Positions 7,580-13,671 of a DNA stretch of 13,671 nucleotides are shown one piece after another. The translations under genes and the position numbers were made by a program. The stretch is from Betaproteobacteria bacterium (lineage in GTDB: Bacteria; Pseudomonadota; Gammaproteobacteria; Burkholderiales; Casimicrobiaceae), in assembly GCA_003153335.1 (NCBI GenBank), contig PLYG01000150.1:4631-18301 (forward strand). The letters are read 5' to 3'. The notes below the pieces were generated by a model that was not told the DNA's origin, did no database searches, and saw only the letters and a program-made list of their open reading frames with translations. Position 1 is the first letter of the stretch, and every line of letters starts with the position of its first letter.

Positions 7580-8743
7580 CTACTTCGTCTCGACCCGGTA
7601 CTTGGCCACCTTGGCCTCGTCGACCTCGATGCCCATGCCCGGCCCCATCGGCACCTCGATGGCGCCATCGACGAAACGCATTGCGGTCTTGATGAGGTCG
7701 TCCTTGTAATAGATGCCCGCCGCCTGGCCATGCTGGGCCTCGACCGGGGTCGACACCGGCACCACGCATGACAGGACGGCCGCAGGGGCCGCGGCGGCCA
7801 GATGAATGTTGGCGAGATTACCCACGCCGGTCTCGACCGACCCGTTGACGTTGCAGATGATTCCGGCGGCGCGCGCAACGGCGGCCACTTCCATGGCCCG
7901 ATACAGGCCGCCCGGCTTGGTGGTGTAAATGGACACGATCTGCGCCGCCCGCTTCTCGATGATCTGGATAACGTCGTGCGCATTCCACGCACTTTCGTCG
8001 GCCATCACCGGCGTGTCGATCGCCCGCGCCACCAGGGCGAGCTGCTCGATGCCCATCACCGGCTGCTCAGCGTACTTCAAGCCGTAGGCTTCCATCGCAC
8101 GGATGGTGCGGATGGCCAGCCCCGGCGTCGGATAGCCCTCGTTGCCGTCGACGCATAACTCGACGGCCGGGCCGACCGCGTTGCGGACCACGCGCACGAT
8201 CTCGATGTCGCGCTTGGGGTCGACGCCGACCTTGATCTTGATGGTCCTGATTCCTTCGGACACCACCTTGGCCGCCTCGGCTTCCGCCTCGTCGATGGCG
8301 ATCAGGCCGAGCGAGTGGGTGACGGCCACCTGTTTGCGCGCGCACCCGCCCAGCAGCGCGTGCACCGGGACGCCCAAGGCGCGGCCGGCGAGGTCGTAGG
8401 CGGCAAACTCGACGGCCGCCTTGGCATACGGATAGCCCTTGACCATGCTGTCCATGCGCGCGTGCAGGTCGACAAAGTTGCCCGGTTCCAGCCCGGCCAC
8501 GGCGGGGGCGAGGTAGCGCTCGATGACCAGCGTGGCGATGGCCGGCGATTCACCGAAATAGCGGCCGAATTCGCCGCCCCAGTCCTTCAGCGCTGGCGCC
8601 TCGCCCCAGCCGATGCGGCCCTGATCGTCCGTCATCTTCACCAGCACGTAGCGGCCGATCGGCTCGGTGAGCCCGGTCCACTTGTGCTCGCGCCGAGTGG
8701 GAAGCTGGACCAGAATGGTTTCGATGCCGACGATTTTGCTCAT
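7580..8743 (-). CDS. Mandelate racemase/muconate lactonizing enzyme family protein (enolase superfamily)
   Basis: This 387-residue protein has an alpha/beta capping domain at about 1-125 and a modified TIM barrel. Members take an alpha-proton from a carboxylate using a Mg2+-bound enolate and then racemise, epimerise, eliminate or cycloisomerise. The second barrel strand carries I-K-I-K (Lys169 and Lys171), the K-x-K motif of the MLE and dipeptide-epimerase groups. Predicted metal ligands are Asp199 (C-V-D-G-N), Glu226 (Y-A-E-Q-P) and Asp249 (A-D-E-S). The lysine usual on the sixth strand (pattern K-x-x-K-x-G-G) is Tyr273 in S-I-Y-T-T-K-P-G-G. The start is ATG 8743, preceded by GGGAG at good spacing. 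A longer frame begins upstream, but it would overlap the operator and promoter. It is the first gene of the minus-strand set. The real reaction is unknown; dipeptide epimerase or dehydratase are possibilities. Confidence 0.92.
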   Translation of the reverse strand: MSKIVGIETILVQLPTRREHKWTGLTEPIGRYVLVKMTDDQGRIGWGEAPALKDWGGEFGRYFGESPAIATLVIERYLAPAVAGLEPGNFVDLHARMDSMVKGYPYAKAAVEFAAYDLAGRALGVPVHALLGGCARKQVAVTHSLGLIAIDEAEAEAAKVVSEGIRTIKIKVGVDPKRDIEIVRVVRNAVGPAVELCVDGNEGYPTPGLAIRTIRAMEAYGLKYAEQPVMGIEQLALVARAIDTPVMADESAWNAHDVIQIIEKRAAQIVSIYTTKPGGLYRAMEVAAVARAAGIICNVNGSVETGVGNLANIHLAAAAPAAVLSCVVPVSTPVEAQHGQAAGIYYKDDLIKTAMRFVDGAIEVPMGPGMGIEVDEAKVAKYRVETK

Positions 8744-8801
8744 GTGTTGTTTGCTCCCGAAGCCGCCTGCCGCACGCGCGTGGCCGAAGCGGCGAACGTC
8801 A

Positions 8802-8827
8802 ATTGTGATCACATATTGTGATCTATT
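8802..8827. promoter_or_regulatory. Two tandem operator-like repeats upstream of the enolase-family gene
   Basis: The nonamer ATTGTGATC occurs at 8802-8810 and again at 8815-8823, a 13-base period. The first copy extends into the perfect palindrome TGTGATCACA (8804-8813). A/T-rich palindromes with a TTGTG/CACAA core next to a catabolic operon resemble GntR/FCD-type operators, but no regulator gene is in the window. The second copy overlaps the predicted -10 box, which fits repression. The family assignment is inference. Confidence 0.55.
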
Positions 8828-8844
8828 CAGGCGCGGCATGTCAA
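8815..8844 (-). promoter_or_regulatory. Predicted sigma-70 promoter of the catabolic operon
   Basis: On the minus strand a perfect TTGACA (8839-8844) is followed after 18 bases by CACAAT (8815-8820, four of six matches to TATAAT). Transcription would start near 8808, leaving a leader of about 65 bases before ATG 8743. The box overlaps the operator-like repeats. Confidence 0.5.
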
Positions 8845-8861
8845 GCGAAGGGCAGTGCCGC

Positions 8862-8934
8862 GAAATGGGGACAGACCACGTTTTGTGTTTTTCGAATCTT
8901 GGGCTATTCTTAAACGTGGTCTGTCCCCTATTTC
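8862..8934. repeat. Long inverted repeat of REP/REPIN type
   Basis: GGGGACAGACCACGTTT (8867-8883) is matched exactly by its reverse complement at 8912-8928, with a 28-base loop. The pairing continues outward as GAAAT/ATTTC with one bulged base (to 8934). I recall sequences with the GGGGACAGAC core as common intergenic repeats in proteobacteria, often linked to RAYT transposases. No transposase is present here. The stem is not followed by a T run on either strand, so it is not a typical terminator. The loop holds only a weak promoter-like pair (TTGTGT, 16 bases, TATTCT) for the plus-strand gene. Confidence 0.7.
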
Positions 8935-8938
8935 CGTC

Positions 8939-9589
8939 ATGATCCTGACTGCGCTGATCGCGTTTTTCTCCCTCATCGGGCTGTTGTTCCTGGTGCGTGG
9001 CGTGCGCCAGTTTCGCCGCCGGCGCCTGATCGCCGGTGCGTTCAGCTGCGCGTCAGGACTCGTCCTGGTCCTGGCGGCGGCCTGCGCCGGATTGATCGGC
9101 TTTGGTCTGCAGGGCTATCAGCGCCTCACCTACGAACGGCCCGTGGCGGAGCTGCAATTTACGCAGACGGGGGAGCGTCAATTCAATGCGGTATTGAAGT
9201 ACCCCTCCGGCAAAAGTGAGGAATTTGCGCTGCAAGGCGACGAGTGGCAGATCGATGCTCGGGTGCTCAGTTGGAACGCTTTTGTCAATGTCGTTGGCTT
9301 CGACGCGGCGTACCGGCTGGAGCGTCTAAGCGGCCGCTACAGCAAGATCGAAGATGAGCGCAGCGCGGTGCGCACGGTGTATGCGCTGAACCCGCCGGCG
9401 CAGATCGATCTGTGGGAAATCGCGCGCCGGTACCGGGAATGGGCGCCGTGGGTTGACGCGTTCTACGGCAGCGCTACCTATGTACCGATGGTGGACGGCG
9501 CGTAGTACGGCGTCAAGGTCACGCAGAGCGGCCTGCGGGCGAGGCCGCTGAACCAGGCTGCGCGAAAGGCCGTCGGCAACTGGGAATGA
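8939..9589 (+). pseudogene. Small two-helix membrane protein gene with a premature amber stop
   Basis: From ATG 8939 the gene encodes 188 residues before TAG at 9503-9505. Residues 1-20 (M-I-L-T-A-L-I-A-F-F) and about 36-58 are hydrophobic helices separated by a basic loop with R-R-R-R, so the C-terminal domain should be periplasmic. That domain contains Y-Q-R-L-T-Y-E-R-P-V-A, G-D-E-W-Q-I-D-A-R-V-L, Y-R-L-E-R-L-S-G-R-Y and F-Y-G-S-A-T-Y. From memory this matches a conserved proteobacterial family, often mislabelled cation/multidrug efflux pump, that continues past the D-G-A found here. The frame after the stop reads Y-G-V-K-V-T-Q-S-G-L-R-A-R-P-L-N and ends at TGA 9587-9589, matching that missing tail. 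A single nonsense change therefore seems to have cut about 27 residues. The shortened protein may still be made. No ribosome binding site is visible. The function is unknown. Confidence 0.65.
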
Positions 9590-9610
9590 CCAACACGTTA
9601 AACTAGCGAA

Positions 9611-11263
9611 ATGCGCAAGACCGTATCCGCCTTCCTTTCCACGCACCTGTCACGCCAGTTCGAGTCGTCGCCTCTGCGGCACGCGCAGTTCCGGATGTTT
9701 TACTTCGGAACGATCGCCGCGGCGCTTGGGTACATGATGCAAACGACGATCGCGGCCTGGGTGATGGCGACGCTGACGCCATCGGTGCTGATGGTCGCGC
9801 TGGTGCAGACGGCCAGCACGGCGCCGTCGCTGATTGTCGGTCTGGTCGCGGGCACGATGGCCGACCTGGTGGACCGCCGCAAGCTCATTGTCATCAACAT
9901 GATCGTCCTGACGGTGGCGACCCTGATCCTGGGTGCCGCGACGCTGGCCGACATGATCAGCCCGCCGGTGCTGCTGGTCCTGACGTTTGTCGTCGGCGCC
10001 AGTTTCACGTTTTACCTGCCGGCGCAATCGGCGAGCGTCAACGAGCTCGTGTCGCGCGAGGAACTGCCGCGCGCCATCGCACTGGGCGCCGTGGCCTACA
10101 ACGTGGCGCGCGCGATCGGACCGGCGCTGGCCGGTGCCATCGCCGCCGCGCTTGGGTCTGGCAGCGCGCTGCTGGTCAGCGCTGCGTTCTTTGCCTTGAT
10201 GATCGTGGCGGTGCGGAGCTGGAAGAGTCACGTGCGCCCGTTGCCCGGCGTGCCGGAAACCCTGTTTTCCGGTGTGATGAGCGGCGTCCGCTACATGCGG
10301 CACTCGGTGGCAATGCGCACGCTGATCATCCGCAGCCTGATGTTCACGATTTGCGCGAGCGCTCTCTGGGCCTTGCTGCCGGTCATTGCGCGCGATCAGT
10401 TGCACCTGGGTGCCGGCGGGTTCGGATCGCTGTTTGCGGGCTTCGGCGTGGGCGCCGTGGTCGGTGCGCTGGCGATACCGGGCCAGTTCAGGACCAAGTC
10501 GCTGAACAGCATTGTGACCTCGGGTGTCGTGCTGTGGGTGGTGGCGACGCTGCTGGTCGCGGCGACGGAATTCACCGCGCTCGCATTGCTGGGCACCGCC
10601 TGTGCCGGCATGGCGTGGGTGGCCGTCCACGCCAGCCTTTCGGCTGGGCTGCAGAGCACGGCGCCGGGCTGGGTGCGCGCGCGCGCAGTGGCCATTGGCC
10701 TGATTTCCGTGCAGGCCAGCATGGCCCTGGGGAGTGTGCTCTGGGGTGCGCTCGCATCGGGTCTCGGCACCCACATCGCGCTTGCGCTCTCCGCCGGCGT
10801 GTTGATCGTTCTGCACGCGTTCAATCGCGGCGTGCAGGTGCGGATGGGCAACGAGGCCGACGTGACGCCCGGAACGCAACTGCCGACGCTGACGTTTGCC
10901 GATGAACCGGAGCCCGACGACGGTCCAGTCCTGATTCAGATCGAGTATCGGGTCGAACGGGAGCATCGCGCGGAGTTTCTGCGCGTCATTCAGAAGATCG
11001 AACCCACGCGCCGGCGCAACGGCGCCACGAGTTGGCGCGTGTTTCGCGATCTGGCGGAAGAGGGGCGTTTCGTCGAACGCTATGTTCTTGCCTCGTGGGG
11101 GGAGTACGTCCGCCTGCGCAACCGGATGACCGTGGCCGACCGGAAGTTCCAGGAGCATGTCGAGGCGCATCAGAAGCCCGGCGTGCCGATTCGGGTCTCG
11201 CGCCTGATCGGGATCAACCCCCGGGATGCGCTGGTGGCGGAGGCCGGCACGAGCCAGATCTAG
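9611..11263 (+). CDS. MFS exporter of the MFS_3 (EntS-like) type with a C-terminal soluble domain
   Basis: This 550-residue protein is an inner-membrane major facilitator transporter. Residues about 24-405 hold the helices, beginning after the polar S-P-L-R-H-A-Q-F-R. The MFS motif A appears as G-T-M-A-D-L-V-D-R-R-K (81-91) after helix 2. Residues 437-535 form a soluble cytoplasmic domain starting I-Q-I-E-Y-R-V and including G-A-T-S-W-R-V-F-R-D and Y-V-L-A-S-W-G-E-Y. It resembles the ferredoxin-like (antibiotic biosynthesis monooxygenase type) tail of MFS_3 proteins, a family that includes enterobactin exporter-like members. The substrate is unknown. It starts 21 bases after the TGA of the broken membrane gene, so they probably share a transcript. 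No clear ribosome binding site precedes the ATG. It ends 7 bases from the stop of the opposing GH15 gene. Confidence 0.9.
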   Translation: MRKTVSAFLSTHLSRQFESSPLRHAQFRMFYFGTIAAALGYMMQTTIAAWVMATLTPSVLMVALVQTASTAPSLIVGLVAGTMADLVDRRKLIVINMIVLTVATLILGAATLADMISPPVLLVLTFVVGASFTFYLPAQSASVNELVSREELPRAIALGAVAYNVARAIGPALAGAIAAALGSGSALLVSAAFFALMIVAVRSWKSHVRPLPGVPETLFSGVMSGVRYMRHSVAMRTLIIRSLMFTICASALWALLPVIARDQLHLGAGGFGSLFAGFGVGAVVGALAIPGQFRTKSLNSIVTSGVVLWVVATLLVAATEFTALALLGTACAGMAWVAVHASLSAGLQSTAPGWVRARAVAIGLISVQASMALGSVLWGALASGLGTHIALALSAGVLIVLHAFNRGVQVRMGNEADVTPGTQLPTLTFADEPEPDDGPVLIQIEYRVEREHRAEFLRVIQKIEPTRRRNGATSWRVFRDLAEEGRFVERYVLASWGEYVRLRNRMTVADRKFQEHVEAHQKPGVPIRVSRLIGINPRDALVAEAGTSQI

Positions 11264-11274
11264 CAGACTGCTAG
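11260..11274. repeat. Palindrome containing the stop codons of both convergent genes
   Basis: CTAGCAGACTGCTAG is a 15-base palindrome with one unpaired central base. It holds the MFS stop (TAG 11261-11263) and, on the other strand, the GH15 stop (TAG 11273-11271). It is too short, and lacks T runs, to be called a bidirectional terminator, yet it is the only structure between the two genes. Confidence 0.45.
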
Positions 11275-13061
11275 AACGCCTCATCCCACGGCAACGACAG
11301 CCGGATCGCTGAGGTGATCAGACCCACCATGCTGTAGGTCTGCACAAAGTTGCCCCAGGGTTCGCCGGTCGCCGGATCGAGATGCTCGGAGAGCAGCCCG
11401 TGCTGGTTGCGGCGGGCGAGCAGCTTTTCGAACAGCGCCCGTGCCTCGTCGCGGCGGCCAAGCGCGGAGAGGGCGTTGACGTACCAGAACGTGCACACGA
11501 CGAACGCGTTCTCCGGTTGACCGAAGTCGTCGGTTTCCACATAGCGAAAAATGAAGTCGCCGCGCATCAGTTCCGACTCGATCGCGGCGACGGTGCTGGC
11601 AAAGCGCGGATCGTCGGCCTTGATGAAGCCGATATCGGCAAGCAGCAGCAGGCTGGCGTCCAGCGCGTCGCTGTCGACGGCGCCGACAAAGCTGTTGCGC
11701 GCGGCGCTCCAGCAGTGCTCGAGGATGAAGGCGCGGATACGCTCGGCATCGCCGCGCCACGCGCGTTCGCGTTCGGCGAGGCCCAGGCGGGCGGCGATCC
11801 GCGCGAGGCGATCGCACGCGGCCCAGCACATCACGCCCGGAAATGTGTGCACGCGCAGCCGTTCGCGCAGTTCCCAGATGCCTGCATCGGGGCGGTCGAA
11901 GACTGCGAGGGCGTGGCGGCCGAGCACTTCGAGGCGCTCGAACAGCGCGTGATCGCCGCGCTTGGTCAGCCGCTCGTCAAAGAAGACATGCGTTGCGGCC
12001 AGGATCGCCGAGCCGTACACGTCGTGCTGTACCTGGGTGTAGGCCTGGTTGCCGACCCGGACCGGTCCCATCGTGCGATAGCCCGGCAGCGATGGAACGA
12101 TAGTCTCGCTGAGCTGCAGGCCGCCGTTGATCCGATACACAGGCTGCAGCAAATGCCGATCCGCACCCGCCGCAATGTTGATGATATAGCCGAGGTAGCG
12201 CTCCATGGTGTCGGTGGCGCCCAGCCGGTTCAAGGCATCGACGACAAAGTATGCGTCGCGCAACCAGCAAAAACGGTAATCCCAGTTGCGGCTGGACCCC
12301 GCGGCCTCGGGTATCGATGTGGTCATCGCCGCGATGATGGCGCCGGTGTCGTCATAGGCATTCAGCTGCAACGTGATGGCGGCGCGGATCACCGCGCCCT
12401 GCCATTCAAACGGAATCGCCAGGCGGCGCACCCAATCGCGCCAGTAGCTTTCGGTTTCCTCGATGGAACGGCGGCCGATTTCGGCGACAGCGGTGGCCGG
12501 CGTCTCGTCCGGTCCCAGCACCAGCGTGATCGCATCGTCGAGGAACACGGGCCGCTCCTCGATCAGCGCCGTCAACGAGGCGTCGGTGGTCAGCCGCAGC
12601 GTCAACTCCGGCATCACGTACCGGATATGGTTGCTGCCGAGCGTGACCAGCGGCCGTTCGGTGCCGTAGCCGAATGCCGGGCGCAGCCGGACCACGATGC
12701 GCGGGCTGCCCGTAATGCGCTTTACATGCCGGACCAGCATCACCGGGTGGAACAGCCGCCCATGCTGCACAAAGCGCGGCACGCAATCGGTGATCTCGAT
12801 CGCGCCGCCGGCGTCGTCGAAGAGCCGCGTGACCAGCACCGCGGTGTTGGTTACGTAGTGCTGTTCGGTGCGCGTCATGCCGACCAGCTCGATCGCGTAG
12901 ATGCCGCGCTCTTCGCCCGGCGCCGGATCATCGAGCAATGCGCAGAACGTCGCGTCGCCATCGAAGCGGGGAAAGCAGCCCCAGACGATGGCGCCGACCG
13001 GGTCGACGAGGAGGCCGATCGCGCCATTGCCGATCAACGCCAGATCGAGATCGCGCTTCAT
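11271..13061 (-). CDS. Glycoside hydrolase family 15 protein (glucoamylase/trehalase-like)
   Basis: This 596-residue protein has the GH15 layout: an N-terminal beta-sandwich (about 1-195, starting with I-G-N-G-A-I-G-L-L-V-D) and an (alpha/alpha)6 barrel. Barrel signatures include R-N-W-D-Y-R-F-C-W-L-R-D (258-269), L-P-G-Y with P-V-R-V-G-N-x-A (325-340), Q-H-D-V-Y-G, G-I-W-E-L-R-E with probable acid Glu397, and G-L-L-S-E-H-L-D with probable base Glu559. GH15 enzymes are inverting hydrolases; bacterial members beside ots genes are thought to act on trehalose or alpha-glucans. There is no signal peptide, so it is cytoplasmic. The usual G-N-F-P-Q-A-F-S-H-V-G near the C-terminus reads G-N-F-V-Q-T-Y-S-M-V-G (570-580). 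Its ATG overlaps the otsB stop by 4 bases (ATGA), with GGGAG just upstream inside otsB, pointing to translational coupling. Confidence 0.93.
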   Translation of the reverse strand: MKRDLDLALIGNGAIGLLVDPVGAIVWGCFPRFDGDATFCALLDDPAPGEERGIYAIELVGMTRTEQHYVTNTAVLVTRLFDDAGGAIEITDCVPRFVQHGRLFHPVMLVRHVKRITGSPRIVVRLRPAFGYGTERPLVTLGSNHIRYVMPELTLRLTTDASLTALIEERPVFLDDAITLVLGPDETPATAVAEIGRRSIEETESYWRDWVRRLAIPFEWQGAVIRAAITLQLNAYDDTGAIIAAMTTSIPEAAGSSRNWDYRFCWLRDAYFVVDALNRLGATDTMERYLGYIINIAAGADRHLLQPVYRINGGLQLSETIVPSLPGYRTMGPVRVGNQAYTQVQHDVYGSAILAATHVFFDERLTKRGDHALFERLEVLGRHALAVFDRPDAGIWELRERLRVHTFPGVMCWAACDRLARIAARLGLAERERAWRGDAERIRAFILEHCWSAARNSFVGAVDSDALDASLLLLADIGFIKADDPRFASTVAAIESELMRGDFIFRYVETDDFGQPENAFVVCTFWYVNALSALGRRDEARALFEKLLARRNQHGLLSEHLDPATGEPWGNFVQTYSMVGLITSAIRLSLPWDEAF

Positions 13062-13671
13062 GTGTTCGCTCCCGGGATCGATGGTTGCCGCAGCAGCGCA
13101 GCCAGCCAGCGCCGCACCGCGTTGACGTCGCGCAACCGGAATTGGGCGTGCGTCAGACCTGGCCCGACCTTGACCGCCCAGCCGCCCAGCAGGGCGACTG
13201 CGGCGAAGCCGAATTCGTCGGTTTGATCATCGCCGACAAACACCGGCAGGCGCCCCGCAAACGTCGGTTCCGCCATGTAGTCGAGTATCGCCGCGCCCTT
13301 ATCGCGGCCAGCCGGCTTGATTTCGACGATGCCTTTGCCCGGCTGCAGCCGCCATTCGGCGCCGGCCGCGCCCGCCGTCGCGATCAGCGTGTGCACCGTC
13401 CGGTGCACATAGGAGGCCAGGCCCGGCGCCTGCCGGTAATGCAGCGCCAAGGTCGCACCCTTGTCCTCGAGCCATAAGCCGTCGTGGCGCTCCACCAGGT
13501 GCGCCATTTTGCCGCGCAGCCAGCCATAGCCCGGCGGTCCCTCACGGTGCATGTGCAGCACGCCATCGGCACCGCGCCGTTCCAAACCGTGCTGACCGGC
13601 AACGGGCAGGCCGACACCGGGAAATAATTTGTCGGCGTCGGCAATGGTGCGGCCGGTGATCAGCGCGGTGG
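13058..13671 (-). CDS. otsB: Trehalose-6-phosphate phosphatase, C-terminal part (5' end outside the window)
   Basis: The frame is open from the right edge, with 203 residues visible. It begins A-L-I-T-G-R-T-I-A-D-A-D, the family motif in which the Thr/Ser before G-R is HAD motif II. It continues with G-L-P-V-A-G-Q-H-G-L-E, the cap domain, I-V-E-I-K-P-A-G-R-D-K-G (lysine of HAD motif III) and V-F-V-G-D-D-Q-T-D-E (metal-binding motif IV). OtsB removes phosphate from trehalose-6-phosphate to give trehalose, an osmoprotectant. The nucleophile motif D-x-D lies beyond the window. An internal TTG at 13585 gives a shorter frame, but the conserved sequence upstream shows that it is not the start. It overlaps the GH15 gene by 4 bases. 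Confidence 0.93.
   Translation of the reverse strand, partial: TALITGRTIADADKLFPGVGLPVAGQHGLERRGADGVLHMHREGPPGYGWLRGKMAHLVERHDGLWLEDKGATLALHYRQAPGLASYVHRTVHTLIATAGAAGAEWRLQPGKGIVEIKPAGRDKGAAILDYMAEPTFAGRLPVFVGDDQTDEFGFAAVALLGGWAVKVGPGLTHAQFRLRDVNAVRRWLAALLRQPSIPGANT

Noticed and set aside
7554..7769. N-terminal extension of the M24 protein upstream of 7553
   Set aside because: The extra residues are G/R-rich and encoded inside the upstream gene; ATG 7553 has a good ribosome binding site and a typical family start.
6586..7992. A 468-codon minus-strand frame spanning the M24 and enolase-family genes
   Set aside because: Its sequence is low-complexity and Arg/Pro-rich, and it overlaps two genes with clear family signatures in other frames.
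8744..8839. N-terminal extension of the enolase-family protein to 8839
   Set aside because: It would translate the operator and promoter region, while ATG 8743 has GGGAG at good spacing and a typical family N-terminus.
8862..8934. The inverted repeat as a rho-independent terminator
   Set aside because: The loop is 28 bases and no T run follows on either strand; no gene ends next to it.
8855..8938. Upstream GTG start for the membrane protein
   Set aside because: The added residues are encoded by the inverted repeat and are polar; the hydrophobic helix beginning at ATG 8939 is the natural start.
9503..9505. TAG as a programmed recoding site (pyrrolysine or readthrough)
   Set aside because: No recoding structure or machinery is visible; a nonsense mutation or sequence error is simpler.
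9650..11284. A 544-codon open frame antisense to the MFS gene
   Set aside because: It mirrors the MFS gene almost end to end and is rich in Arg, His and Gln with no domain pattern, as expected from a G/C-biased third position on the other strand.
11382..13226. A 614-codon plus-strand frame over the GH15/otsB region
   Set aside because: The minus-strand frames carry complete GH15 and OtsB motifs; the plus frame has no recognisable motifs and crosses two real genes.

Overview
The window looks like part of a chromosome from a high-GC proteobacterium, most likely a betaproteobacterium of the Burkholderiales. This is inferred from G/C-rich third codon positions, the otsB/GH15 trehalose pair, an MFS_3-type exporter and an oligopeptide ABC system. 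I cannot name a genus. No rRNA, tRNA, CRISPR array, integrase or transposase gene was found.

Left two thirds (1-8844, minus strand): one long co-directional gene set that reads from right to left and is probably a catabolic operon. A promoter with an overlapping repeated palindromic operator (8802-8844) precedes an enolase-superfamily enzyme (7580-8743). It is followed by an M24 (creatinase/aminopeptidase P fold) hydrolase (6417-7553), an ATZ/TRZ-type amidohydrolase (4895-6334), the decayed remnant of a GlcG/HbpS-like gene (4501-4895), a CocE/NonD-type serine hydrolase (2638-4485), a periplasmic substrate-binding protein (1071-2615), a DppB-type permease (104-1021) and the first 29 codons of a DppC-type permease (1-87). 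The layout suggests import of a small peptide-like, amide or ester compound, followed by epimerisation or elimination and hydrolysis. Three of the enzymes lack residues that are normally catalytic or metal-binding in their families, so the substrate and chemistry may be unusual. Base composition falls on the left side of the GlcG remnant, which suggests that the transporter/CocE block was joined to the three-enzyme block.

Centre (8862-11263, plus strand): a long inverted repeat of the REP/REPIN kind sits directly upstream of a small membrane protein gene. That gene is interrupted near its 3' end by an in-frame amber codon. A 550-residue MFS exporter with a C-terminal soluble domain follows and converges on the next operon.

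Right end (11271-13671, minus strand): the 3' part of otsB (trehalose-6-phosphate phosphatase) is fused by a 4-base ATGA overlap to a GH15 glucoamylase/trehalase-like gene. The trehalose synthase gene otsA, often found beside these two, is not downstream; the convergent MFS gene is there instead.
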